Assembly (NCBI RefSeq): GCF_003646465.1
Contig: NZ_QZEX01000001.1
Location: 372,001 to 436,000, forward strand
Origin: Chachezhania antarctica
Lineage (GTDB): Bacteria; Pseudomonadota; Alphaproteobacteria; Rhodobacterales; Rhodobacteraceae
DNA length: 64,000 nucleotides
Direction: 5' to 3'
Part shown: piece after piece, positions 7,135-15,185 of the stretch
Layout of the letters: each line of letters starts with the position of its first letter
How positions within the stretch are numbered: position 1 is the stretch's first letter
Translations under genes and position numbers: made by a program
The notes under the pieces: model-generated
The model's database searches: none
What the model was told of the DNA's origin: nothing
Seen by the model: the letters and a program-made list of their open reading frames with translations, nothing else

Positions 7135-8292
7135 ATGACCGATCCGGACGAATACCAGGATATCCGCGACGGTGTCCGCGCGCTCTGCGCCGAGTTTCCG
7201 CCCGAGTACCATCGCAAGGTCGATGCCGACCGCGCCTATCCGGACGCCTTCGTCGACGCGCTGACCCGGGCGGGCTGGATGGCGGCGCTGATCCCGAAGG
7301 ACTTCGGCGGTTCGGGCCTTGGCCTGACGGAGGCCAGCGTGATCATGGAGGAAATCAACCGCGCGGGTGGCAATTCGGGCGCCTGCCACGGGCAGATGTA
7401 CAACATGAACACGCTTGTCCGGCACGGCTCGGACGAACAGCGCCAGCGGATCCTGCCCAAACTGGCGTCGGGCGAGTTGCGGTTGCAGAGCATGGGCGTG
7501 ACCGAGCCCACGACCGGGACCGACACGACGCAGCTGAAGACCACGGCCGTGAAGACAGGCGACCGATACGTCGTGAACGGGCAGAAGGTCTGGATCTCCC
7601 GCGTGCAGCACTCGGATTACATGATCCTGCTGGCGCGCACGACGCCGCTGGCCGAGGTCTCGAAGAAATCGGACGGGCTGTCGATCTTTCTTGTCGACAT
7701 CGCTGACGCGATGAAGGGCGGGATGGACGTCAAACCCATTGCCAACATGGTCAACCACGAGACCAACGAGCTGTTCTTCGACAACCTCGAGATCCCGGAG
7801 GAGAACCTGATCGGCGAGGAAGGCAGGGGCTTCAAGTACATCCTGACCGGGCTGAACGCCGAACGCGATTTGATCGCGGCGGAATGCATTGGCGACGGCT
7901 ACTGGTTCACCGACAAGGTCACCGCCTATGTCAGCGAACGGCAGGTCTTCGGGCGCCCCATCGGGCAGAACCAGGGCGTGCAGTTCCCGATTGCCGAGGC
8001 CTATATCGAAGTCGAGGCCGCGAACCTGATGCGCTACAAGGCCTGCGCGCTTTATGATGCCGGAAAGCCCTGCGGGGCCGAGGCGAACATGGCAAAGTAC
8101 CTTGCCGCCAAGGCCAGTTGGGAGGCGGCGAACGCCTGTATCGAGTTCCACGGCGGCTTCGGGTTCGCCAATGAATACGACGTGGAACGCAAGTTCCGGG
8201 AAACGCGGCTGTACCAGGTGGCGCCGATTTCCACGAACCTGATCCTGTCCTACGTCGCCGAGCACGTGCTGGGCATGCCGAGGTCGTTCTGA
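7135..8292 (+). CDS. Acyl-CoA dehydrogenase family flavoprotein
   Basis: The protein has 385 residues and the full acyl-CoA dehydrogenase fold. It shows IPKDFGGSGLGLTEASVIMEEI (N-domain), MGVTEPTTGTDTTQLKT (FAD contact), and ERQVFGRPIGQNQGVQF then HGGFGFANEYDVERKFRETR (C-domain). The usual catalytic-base segment YQIYEGT reads YQVAPIST here, so the Glu of medium-chain type enzymes is missing at that place. The base may come from elsewhere, or the reaction may differ. The ATG at 7135 follows GAAGGGGGACGC. The dehydratase gene follows with a one-base TGATG overlap, so the pair probably performs consecutive dehydrogenation and hydration steps on one CoA ester. Confidence 0.88.
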   Translation: MTDPDEYQDIRDGVRALCAEFPPEYHRKVDADRAYPDAFVDALTRAGWMAALIPKDFGGSGLGLTEASVIMEEINRAGGNSGACHGQMYNMNTLVRHGSDEQRQRILPKLASGELRLQSMGVTEPTTGTDTTQLKTTAVKTGDRYVVNGQKVWISRVQHSDYMILLARTTPLAEVSKKSDGLSIFLVDIADAMKGGMDVKPIANMVNHETNELFFDNLEIPEENLIGEEGRGFKYILTGLNAERDLIAAECIGDGYWFTDKVTAYVSERQVFGRPIGQNQGVQFPIAEAYIEVEAANLMRYKACALYDAGKPCGAEANMAKYLAAKASWEAANACIEFHGGFGFANEYDVERKFRETRLYQVAPISTNLILSYVAEHVLGMPRSF

Positions 8293-9131
8293 TGCAGGTC
8301 GATATCGATCATCTGCGCCAATGGATCGGGCGGGAGCAGGTAGAGGCAGAGCGGCTGAGCCGCACGCTTGTCCGCCAGTTCAACGCCACCTTCGACCGGC
8401 AATCGGGCGCGGAGGAGGGCGATATCGCGCCGCTTCTGATCCATTTCTGCCTGACCCAGCCCATCGCGCCCACGTCCGAGCTGGGCGATGACGGTCACCC
8501 GGCGCGCGGCGGGTTCCTGCCGCCGGTGCCCTTGCCCCGCCGCATGTGGGCAGGCGGGGCGTTTTCGTTTCAGGACGACATCCGCGTGGGGGAGATTGTC
8601 GAACGTCGCTCCACCATCCGGGACGTGGTGCTGAAGGAGGGCCGGACCGGGGTGCTGTGTTTCGTGACCGTGGAACACGAGATCCGCAGTGGAGGGAGGG
8701 ACGTGCTGACCGAACGACAGGATATCGTCTACCGCGATGCGACGGCCCCCGGCGACACGGCCGGGCGGATGCCGGAACGCGCGTCAGAAGGCACGCACCG
8801 GACGGTGATCCGGCCCACCGCGCCGCTGCTGTTCCGCTACTCGGCGATGACCTTCAACGGGCACCGGATCCATTACGACAAGGCCTACGTGACCGAGGTC
8901 GAAGGCTATCCCGGGCTGATCGTCCACGGGCCGCTGCAGGCGACGCTGCTGGCGCAGATGGCGGCCGATATCCGGGGCGCGCGCCCGACGGCGTTCCGGT
9001 TCCGCAGCCTGTCGCCGTTGTTCGACAACGCCGATTTCAGCCTGAATGCCAGCGAGGACTGGGACGGCCTGAAGGTGTGGACGGCGCGGGCCGGTGGTCC
9101 GGTCGCGATGGAAGCCCGGGCTGAATGGTGA
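8292..9131 (+). CDS. FAS1-like/MaoC-type dehydratase (mesaconyl-CoA hydratase-like)
   Basis: The protein has 279 residues in the arrangement of HTD2/mesaconyl-C4-CoA hydratase-like proteins. The N-terminal FAS1-like dehydratase half contains LPRRMWAGGAFSFQDDIRVGE. The C-terminal hot-dog half contains LLFRYSAMTFNGHRIHYDKAYV and GLIVHGPLQATLLA, where the conserved N, H and Y of the hydratase site lie. It hydrates or dehydrates a 2-enoyl-CoA type substrate. Translational coupling to the upstream acyl-CoA dehydrogenase suggests they share a pathway; the substrate is not known. Confidence 0.85.
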   Translation: MQVDIDHLRQWIGREQVEAERLSRTLVRQFNATFDRQSGAEEGDIAPLLIHFCLTQPIAPTSELGDDGHPARGGFLPPVPLPRRMWAGGAFSFQDDIRVGEIVERRSTIRDVVLKEGRTGVLCFVTVEHEIRSGGRDVLTERQDIVYRDATAPGDTAGRMPERASEGTHRTVIRPTAPLLFRYSAMTFNGHRIHYDKAYVTEVEGYPGLIVHGPLQATLLAQMAADIRGARPTAFRFRSLSPLFDNADFSLNASEDWDGLKVWTARAGGPVAMEARAEW

Positions 9132-9137
9132 GCGTGC

Positions 9138-9158
9138 GGTGCGTGGGAACCACGCACC
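9138..9158. terminator. Palindromic hairpin between convergent genes, repeated elsewhere
   Basis: GGTGCGTGG and CCACGCACC form a perfect 9-base stem with a GAA loop. It fills the gap between the dehydratase stop and the stop of the ABC ATPase. The CCCTA that follows supplies the TAG stop of the ATPase gene on the minus strand. The same GTGCGTGG...CACGCACC pattern recurs twice after dnaJ, so it is a dispersed element used as a bidirectional terminator. Confidence 0.7.
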
Positions 9159-9911
9159 CTACACGAGGATCACGGGGCGGCCGGCCAGATGTTCGACCGT
9201 CGCGTCCGTGTTGAAGACGTCGCTCAGCAGCGTGGCGGTCACGATCTCGGCGGGCGGGCCTTGCGCCACGACGCGACCGCCGGACATGGCCACGATCCGG
9301 TCGGCATAGGCGCAGGCATAGTTCACGTCGTGGAGCACGATCAGAACGGTCCGGGCCTCGTCCCGGGCCAGTTCGACGAGGTGCCGCATCAGGCTGCGCG
9401 AGGCCGCGATGTCGAGGTTGTTCAAGGGTTCGTCCAGCAGCAAGTATCCGGAATCCTGGGCGTAGATCATCGCGATCAGCGCGCGCTGGCGCTGGCCGCC
9501 GGACAGGGTGTCGATCATGCGGGTGCGCAGGTCCTGCAGGTCGAACCGGGCGATGGCGCGGTCGATCATGGTGCGGCAGGCGTCGGTCGGGCGGCCCTTG
9601 CTGTGCGAGTAGCGGCCGAAGCCCACAAGCTGTTCGACGGTCAGGCGGGGGGCGATATCGACGCTCTGGGTCAGGATCGCGCGGGTGCGGGCCAGATCGT
9701 CGCCGCGCATCTGGCTCAGGTCGCGGTCTTCCACCGTGATGCGGCCGGATTGCAGCGGGATAAGGCGGGCGATCAGGGACAGAAGTGTCGACTTGCCCGC
9801 GCCGTTCGGCCCGATCAGCGCCGTCACCCCGCCCTTGGGCAGATCGAGCGAGACGTCGTGCAGGATCTTCACCCCGCCGATGGCATGGGAGATACCTTCG
9901 CACCGGATCAT
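9159..9911 (-). CDS. Ferric siderophore ABC importer, ATP-binding protein (YclP/FatE-like)
   Basis: The protein has 250 residues. Walker A is GPNGAGKST (about 33-41), the signature is LSGGQRQRA (about 137), and Walker B runs into LLLDEPLNNLDI. The LNNLD variant and the FGRYSHSKGR segment after the Q-loop resemble the YclP/FatE/CeuD group, which serves catechol or petrobactin-type ferri-siderophores, more than heme importers. The start overlaps the stop of the second permease (ATGA). It powers uptake from the periplasm through the two permeases just upstream. Confidence 0.92.
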   Translation of the reverse strand: MIRCEGISHAIGGVKILHDVSLDLPKGGVTALIGPNGAGKSTLLSLIARLIPLQSGRITVEDRDLSQMRGDDLARTRAILTQSVDIAPRLTVEQLVGFGRYSHSKGRPTDACRTMIDRAIARFDLQDLRTRMIDTLSGGQRQRALIAMIYAQDSGYLLLDEPLNNLDIAASRSLMRHLVELARDEARTVLIVLHDVNYACAYADRIVAMSGGRVVAQGPPAEIVTATLLSDVFNTDATVEHLAGRPVILV

Positions 9912-10855
9912 TTTGCTTTCCCCCTGAGGACAAGAAACAGGAATACCGCGCCGCCCAGAACGTCGACCACGACGGACAGCGGGGTAGAGAGGTGCAGCAC
10001 GCGTTCCAGCACCGTTTGGCCGCCGACCAGCACGGTGATGGAGATCAGCGCCGCCGCGGGCAGAAGATACGCGTGGTAGGGCGTGGCCAGCACCCCATGG
10101 GCGAGGCTGACGACCAGAAGGCCAAGGAAGGCGACTGGACCCACGAAGGCCGTTGCCACCGCGACCAGCACCGCGACCAGCGTCAGCGCCTGGAACTGCC
10201 GCCGCCGCGGGGTTTCGCCAAGATCCAGCGCCACGTCGGTCCCCAGCGACACGATATCCAGCGCGCGGCGCATCCTCCACGCCAGCGCGACGGCGATGAT
10301 TGTCACGGGGGCGGCGATCAGCAGCAGGTCGGTCTCGATGGTATTGAACCGGGCGTAGGAGGCGACCTGCAGCATGCTGTATTCGTTGGGGTCGATCATC
10401 CGTTGCAGGAAGCCGGTCAGTGACCGGAACAGCACGCCGAAGATGATGCCGGTCAGGATCATGCGCATGATGTCGGCGCGGGCCTGTACCAGCAGGGTGC
10501 CGAACAAAAGAAGCGACGCGCCGATCATCACCGCGCCGGAGGTCAGGAACACGCCTAGATGCGACCAGCCCACGACCTCGGCCCCGCCATAGAGGTAGAT
10601 CGACGCGGTCATGATCAGCACGTAGAGCGCATCGAACCCCATGATAGATGGCGTCAGGATGCGGTTGAAGGTGATGGTCTGGAACAGCACCGTTGCCGTC
10701 GACACTGCCACCGCCACGATCACCAGCGCCGCCAGCTTTTCGCCCCGGAACGGTAGCAGGAAGCTCCACGGTGCTTTCGCACCCAGCGCCATGTAGCCCG
10801 CGGCCGACAACAGCGCGAGCAGGGCGAGGAGCGTCAGGACCTTACGGGGCGCCAT
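9908..10855 (-). CDS. Ferric siderophore ABC importer, permease 2 (FecCD family)
   Basis: The protein has 315 residues and about nine membrane helices, of the FecCD/BtuC family. Landmarks are FNRILTPSIMGFDALYVLI (the TP-G segment near residue 65), LGETPRRRQ facing the cytoplasm, and GPVAFLGLLVVSLAHGVL, the conserved FIGLIVPH-like coupling segment. It overlaps the preceding permease by 14 bases and the ATPase gene by 4. The two permeases differ and should form a heterodimeric channel. Confidence 0.92.
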   Translation of the reverse strand: MAPRKVLTLLALLALLSAAGYMALGAKAPWSFLLPFRGEKLAALVIVAVAVSTATVLFQTITFNRILTPSIMGFDALYVLIMTASIYLYGGAEVVGWSHLGVFLTSGAVMIGASLLLFGTLLVQARADIMRMILTGIIFGVLFRSLTGFLQRMIDPNEYSMLQVASYARFNTIETDLLLIAAPVTIIAVALAWRMRRALDIVSLGTDVALDLGETPRRRQFQALTLVAVLVAVATAFVGPVAFLGLLVVSLAHGVLATPYHAYLLPAAALISITVLVGGQTVLERVLHLSTPLSVVVDVLGGAVFLFLVLRGKAK

Positions 10856-11801
10856 GGGACGGCCGTGAATAGAGAAGCCACAGGAACACCGCCGTGCCGA
10901 TCACGCCGAAGACGGTGCCGACGGGGATTTCGAACGGATAGCGGATCAGCCGGCCAAGGATGTCGGATGCCAGCATCGCACCCGCGCCCCAGAACGCGGT
11001 CAGGGGCAGGGTGCCGCGCAGGTGGTCGCCGTACAGGCGGGACACGATGTTGGGTACGACAAGGCCGACGAAGGGGATCATGCCGACCGTGACCACCGTC
11101 AGCGCCGTGGTGATCGAGACGCTGAGCAACCCGAGCAGCAGCACGAGATCGTAGTTGAGGCCAAGGTTGATGCTGACCGACTTGCCCATGCCGGCAATGG
11201 CAAACTGGTCGGCCACGACGTAGCTGAGCACGGTGACGATGGCGGCGATCCACAAAAGCTCGTACCGGCCCGCCAGCACGCCCGAGAATTCGCCGTTGAT
11301 CCAGACCTCGATGTACTGAAGCAGATCGGTCTGCCACGCGATGAAGGTGACGATGGCCAGCACAAGTGCGCCGTAGATCAGGGCGACAAGCGGGATCAGC
11401 AGCGGTTGTGTCGCGGGCAGGCGGCGGACCATGGCAAGAAACAGCAGGCTGGAGGCAAGGGCCGCGATGGCCGCGAAACCCATTCGCGCGATGATCGGCG
11501 CCTCGGGGAACAGCAGCGTCGCGACCAGCACCCCAAGGGCTGCGCCTTGTCCGGTGCCGGCGGTCATCGGCTCGACAAAGCGGTTGCGAACCAGCATCTG
11601 CATGATCGCGCCTGACACGGCCAGTGCCGCGCCCGCGATCACCACGGCGAAGCTGCGTGGCAGGCGGCTGACCGTCATCACATGCCAGACGTCTCCGCCT
11701 TGCCGCAGGTCGATCACGCCGACGAGCAGGGACAGGACGAACAGCCCTGCCAGCCCGAGAAGGCTGAGCGCGAGGCGCAAGTGTGTACCCCGAAGCGACA
11801 T
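10842..11801 (-). CDS. Ferric siderophore ABC importer, permease 1 (FecCD family)
   Basis: The protein has 319 residues and is a multi-span FecCD-type permease. It shows RLPRSFAVVIAGAALAVSGAIMQ near the N-terminus and GMIPFVGLVVPNIVSRLYG, the conserved coupling helix, near residue 235. I chose the ATG at 11801 because the predicted first helix starts right after it and the length is normal. An in-frame ATG at 11861 would add a Pro/Arg-rich leader. It follows the binding-protein gene after an 81-base gap. Confidence 0.9.
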   Translation of the reverse strand: MSLRGTHLRLALSLLGLAGLFVLSLLVGVIDLRQGGDVWHVMTVSRLPRSFAVVIAGAALAVSGAIMQMLVRNRFVEPMTAGTGQGAALGVLVATLLFPEAPIIARMGFAAIAALASSLLFLAMVRRLPATQPLLIPLVALIYGALVLAIVTFIAWQTDLLQYIEVWINGEFSGVLAGRYELLWIAAIVTVLSYVVADQFAIAGMGKSVSINLGLNYDLVLLLGLLSVSITTALTVVTVGMIPFVGLVVPNIVSRLYGDHLRGTLPLTAFWGAGAMLASDILGRLIRYPFEIPVGTVFGVIGTAVFLWLLYSRPSHGAP

Positions 11802-11882
11802 CAGCTGGAGCGTGCCAAGACAGGCCCGCACCCGGCCCGCAGGCGGCCCGGGGAACTGCACGTCACCGAAGATTCCAAAGGT

Positions 11883-12773
11883 TCAGCCGTCACCGAAAGT
11901 GTCTATGAACTGGTCCAGAATACGGTTCATCGACTGGATCCCGCCGCCGGCGATGTAAAGCGCGCCGCTGTCGACGTAGACGACATTGCCGGTCTTCCAC
12001 GCGGTCGTGTCCCGCACCAGCGCGTTGTCCAGCGTCGTCCGGGCGCTTTCCCCTTCGCGGCCGATGGCGACCAGCCGGTCGATCACGATCAGGATGTCGG
12101 GGTCGGCCTCCTTGATGAACTCGAAGCTGATCGCCTCGCCATGGGTGGTCTGTTCGACGCCGTCGATGACCTCGGGCAGATCCAGCGCGGTGTGCAGCCA
12201 GCCGAACCGGCCGCCGGCGCCATAGGCCGATACCTTGGGCCCGTTCGTCATCACGATCAGCGCCTTGCCCTTTCCGGCCACGGCCGCTTTCGCCGCTTCC
12301 AGCTTGGTTTCGAAGTCCGCGCGCAGGGCCGTGGCCTCGGCTTCCTTCCCGAAGATCTTGCCATAGGCGTCCAGCCGCGCCAGCCCTTCGCCCACGGCAT
12401 CATCCCAGATCGTCATGTCGAGCGTCGGCGCCATCCGGGCCAGCTGCGGCACGGCCTTTTGCGACCGTCCGCCGGCGATGATCAGGTCGGGGCCAAGGGC
12501 TGCCACGGCCTCCATGTCGGGCTCGAAGAGCGACCCTACGACCGTGGCGTCTCCGGCTGTCTCCTCGACATATGGCAGGTAGAGCGGCGCGACCGCGCCA
12601 TCGGCCGTGATCCCCAGCGCGCCCAGCGTATCGAGCGCGGCGATGTCGAAGACGGCGATGGTATCAGGATTGGTTTCCACCTCCACCGGACCGTCGAACG
12701 TGTCGACGGTCACGGTGTCGGCCAACGCGGGCGCTGCCACGACCGAAAGCGCAAGCAGGATCGAGCGTAGCAT
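11883..12773 (-). CDS. Periplasmic ferric siderophore binding protein (FatB/YclQ/CeuE-like)
   Basis: The protein has 296 residues. A signal peptide (LLALSVVAAPALA, cleavage near 18) precedes a class III binding-protein fold. Landmarks are RIAV-like DTIAVFDIAALDTLGALG, EPDMEAVAALGPDLIIAGGRSQ (about 85-106) and DILIVIDRLVAIG, matching the FepB/FatB group. There is no lipobox, as expected for a soluble Gram-negative protein. It sits 11 bases after the TonB-dependent receptor, so receptor and binding protein are translated from one message and should handle the same ligand. Confidence 0.9.
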   Translation of the reverse strand: MLRSILLALSVVAAPALADTVTVDTFDGPVEVETNPDTIAVFDIAALDTLGALGITADGAVAPLYLPYVEETAGDATVVGSLFEPDMEAVAALGPDLIIAGGRSQKAVPQLARMAPTLDMTIWDDAVGEGLARLDAYGKIFGKEAEATALRADFETKLEAAKAAVAGKGKALIVMTNGPKVSAYGAGGRFGWLHTALDLPEVIDGVEQTTHGEAISFEFIKEADPDILIVIDRLVAIGREGESARTTLDNALVRDTTAWKTGNVVYVDSGALYIAGGGIQSMNRILDQFIDTFGDG

Positions 12774-12784
12774 GACCGTCCTCC

Positions 12785-14743
12785 TCAGAACGTCAGCGTT
12801 GCACGGACCGACACGGACCGGCCGGGCTGGTAGAGCGGGATGAGCCCTTCGCTCACGAACTCCTGCCCGTAAGTGGCGCGGTCGGTGTAAAGCTCGTCGA
12901 ACAGGTTATCGACCTGCAGGCGCAGCTTGAGGTTTCCGTAAGCGGCCGGAACGTATTCCACGAAGGCGTTCACGGCCTGGTAGCCGGGCAGCGGATCGGC
13001 AGGGTCACCGTCATAGAAGCCGTCTTCCTCGAACGCGATCTGGGCGTCGGCGCCGAACAGCAGGCCGGTGTTGGGCACACTTTGCAGCACTTCCACCGTC
13101 ATCTGGCGGCCCAGCGGCGTCGTCAGGTAACGGCCTAGGTAGGAATCGGCGTGGGAGCCGTCGACCGTGCTGTCGATGTCGGCATAGCCCAGCCGGACAA
13201 AACCCGATCCCCAGTTGTAGCCTGCCTTCACTTCATAGCCTTCGGATTCCATGTCGGCGGTCACGGCGGGGCCGGCGCGATAGCTGGGTGCGCGGGCGTC
13301 CTTGATGCTGGTCTGAAACAGACGGCCGCTCAGGCTCCATGGTCCGGAATCGTAGGATGCCGCAAGGAAGTAGTTGTCGGACGTCACCGGTTCGATCCCG
13401 TCCGACGGGTAGACCCAGGCCGGGTTCATGATGAAGTTTTCCGCCAGCGCGATCCCGCCCCAGACACGGGACGCGCCTGCGCCCACCGAAAACGCATCGG
13501 TCACGGCATATTCGACCGCTGCGTTCCCCGAGAGCCCGGAGTTATCGTACGTCGTGCCATCGGTGCCGGTGAAGCTTTGCATGTCGCCGCGAAGACCGGC
13601 GGTCACGCGAAGCCGGTCGGTGGGATCCAGCCGCGCCTGGGCGAACAGCCCGACGTTTTCGGCCTTCTCGTTCGGGGTCATCGAGTCTGACGGTGTGGTC
13701 AGGCTGGTGTAGTCGAGCTGCGCATCATCGGAGTAGAAATCGAGACCGGCGGTGATTGTGCCGATGGGCAGTGTAAACCGGTTCTGGAACACGCCGTTGT
13801 AGCTGTCGGTCTTGCCTTTGCCGATGTCGCTGTCGGTGGGCAGGTACAGATCGGTGGAACTGTAGGCGATCAGGAACTTCGGGTCCCAGTAGGCCGTGGG
13901 ATCTACCGTGGTGTAGTTGAACACGATGTTTTCGCGCTGCAGGTCATAGCGCCGGGTCATCAGCACGCCGTCGGACGATTGCATGTCGGCCCGGAACGGG
14001 CGCAGATCGTCGTCGCGCACGGTTTCGTAGCTGAACTCGAACCGCCCGCCGTTTTCGGTTTCGTAGGCGAACTTGCCCAGCCCGCTGGACATCCCGGTGC
14101 CCGAGCCGAGGATATCGTTCCCGTCACCATCCACCTGCGTGCCGCCGGTGGCATACTTGCCGGATAGCAGCGCCTCGAACCCGCCATGGCGGGTCATCAG
14201 CGTGAGGCTGTTGGAAAAGACGTGGCCGTTCGACTGGTACTCGGTCGAGAACAGGCCGCCGAAGGTAAGGCCCGGGGCCAGCAGATCATCGACATCCTTG
14301 GTTTCGAAGGCAATCGCGCCGCCAAGCGCGCCGGGCCCTGCATCGGCCGGCGCCACGCCGGGGTCGACGCGGACGCGCTTAAGCAGTTCGGGATCGATGT
14401 AGGTGGTGGCGTTGTGGTGGAAGATCTTGTTGTTCTGCCGCGCGCCGTCGATGGTGACCGACAGGTTGTTTTCCTCGACCCCGTCAACATAGAGCTTCTG
14501 CGAAATCGGCAGCGAGCTTCCTACGGAAACGGCGGGTTCGTTCTTGAACACGTCGCGCAGGTCGGTCGGTTCGATGATCTCAAGATCTTCGCCGTCCACG
14601 TTGACCTCGTTCAGGTCACCGGCGCCGGCGTAATCGATCACGATCTGGCCGAGGTAAAATGGGTCGGTGTCCTGCGCCATGGCGGTGCTGGCACAGGTCA
14701 GGGCGAGAATCGAGGAACAGTAGAACAGGGTGCGCAAGATCAT
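12785..14743 (-). CDS. TonB-dependent outer-membrane receptor
   Basis: The protein has 652 residues. A signal peptide (STAMAQ, about 1-23) is followed by a probable TonB box (YLGQIVI, about residue 30), a plug domain (DLRDVFKNEPAVSVG, LYVDGVEENNLSVTIDG, GPGALGGAIAFET), and a beta-barrel ending in the aromatic SVSVRATLTF. The plug resembles heme/hemoglobin-type receptors. However, the FRAP and NPDL boxes with their conserved His are not visible, the corresponding region reading IALAENFIMNPAW. The downstream importer is siderophore-like. Ligand assignment therefore remains open between a siderophore and heme. It heads the leftward iron operon. Confidence 0.93.
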   Translation of the reverse strand: MILRTLFYCSSILALTCASTAMAQDTDPFYLGQIVIDYAGAGDLNEVNVDGEDLEIIEPTDLRDVFKNEPAVSVGSSLPISQKLYVDGVEENNLSVTIDGARQNNKIFHHNATTYIDPELLKRVRVDPGVAPADAGPGALGGAIAFETKDVDDLLAPGLTFGGLFSTEYQSNGHVFSNSLTLMTRHGGFEALLSGKYATGGTQVDGDGNDILGSGTGMSSGLGKFAYETENGGRFEFSYETVRDDDLRPFRADMQSSDGVLMTRRYDLQRENIVFNYTTVDPTAYWDPKFLIAYSSTDLYLPTDSDIGKGKTDSYNGVFQNRFTLPIGTITAGLDFYSDDAQLDYTSLTTPSDSMTPNEKAENVGLFAQARLDPTDRLRVTAGLRGDMQSFTGTDGTTYDNSGLSGNAAVEYAVTDAFSVGAGASRVWGGIALAENFIMNPAWVYPSDGIEPVTSDNYFLAASYDSGPWSLSGRLFQTSIKDARAPSYRAGPAVTADMESEGYEVKAGYNWGSGFVRLGYADIDSTVDGSHADSYLGRYLTTPLGRQMTVEVLQSVPNTGLLFGADAQIAFEEDGFYDGDPADPLPGYQAVNAFVEYVPAAYGNLKLRLQVDNLFDELYTDRATYGQEFVSEGLIPLYQPGRSVSVRATLTF

Positions 14744-14925
14744 CCTCCAGCCCCACGGGGGCGGCTTTGGCCAAATGTCGGTTTGATGGCTGGCGGGATG
14801 CTGGCAGGTCTTCGGTGACGGACGGAACCGGCAGTCACCGGGTGCAGTGCCTACAGGATCGCCCCGGGAAGGAGAAGCCGGGAGGCGGTACAGCGGTCGT
14901 CGGTGATGCCGGAATGCTACATTTC

Positions 14926-15015
14926 CGACAGTTATCTTCAGATAAAGATTGTTGAGAATTTACAAGCTAATTCATACTGATGGAAATTCTTGACAATTTC
15001 TATAAGATTTCCTAG
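14926..15015. promoter_or_regulatory. AT-rich divergent promoter with three palindromes, probable iron-responsive operator
   Basis: This sharply AT-rich island lies in the 442-base gap between the TonB receptor (left) and the first HasA-like gene (right). It contains TTATC-N4-GATAA (14932-14945), GAATT-N8-AATTC (14956-14973) and GAAATT-N6-AATTTC (14983-15000). Fur, Irr and RirA sites are AT-rich palindromes of this kind, but none of these is an exact consensus. Position upstream of an iron receptor supports an iron-responsive role. The rest of the gap shows only the conserved element at 15109-15141. Confidence 0.55.
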
Positions 15016-15108
15016 CACTGCCGCAGCAAGGCGGAGGCCCGGATATGAACCGGGTTCGCGCGGGCACCGCGTACCACCCACCCAGCGGACATATCAATCA
15101 CAATACCA

Positions 15109-15141
15109 GTCGAACGGCATGACACCCGTTCGCAACTGACC
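15109..15141 (+). promoter_or_regulatory. Conserved upstream element, copy 1
   Basis: The core CGGCATGACACCCGTTCG ends in CTGACC exactly 45 bases before the ATG of HasA-like gene 1. The same element sits at the same distance before the two paralogues. This copy also has 7-base complementary arms (CGAACGG with CCGTTCG). Confidence 0.5.
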
Positions 15142-15185
15142 CCTGCATTCGCCTTATCGGCAGACCAGGCAGGACAGGAGATGTC

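Noticed and set aside
9159-10769. A 536-codon frame extending the ABC ATPase upstream
   Set aside because: The extra N-terminus is antiphase permease sequence; the ATPase begins at the ATGA junction at 9911.
12785-14743. TonB receptor as HasR, the HasA receptor
   Set aside because: At 652 residues it is shorter than HasR, lacks an N-terminal signalling domain, and FRAP/NPDL boxes are not visible, so I left the ligand open.
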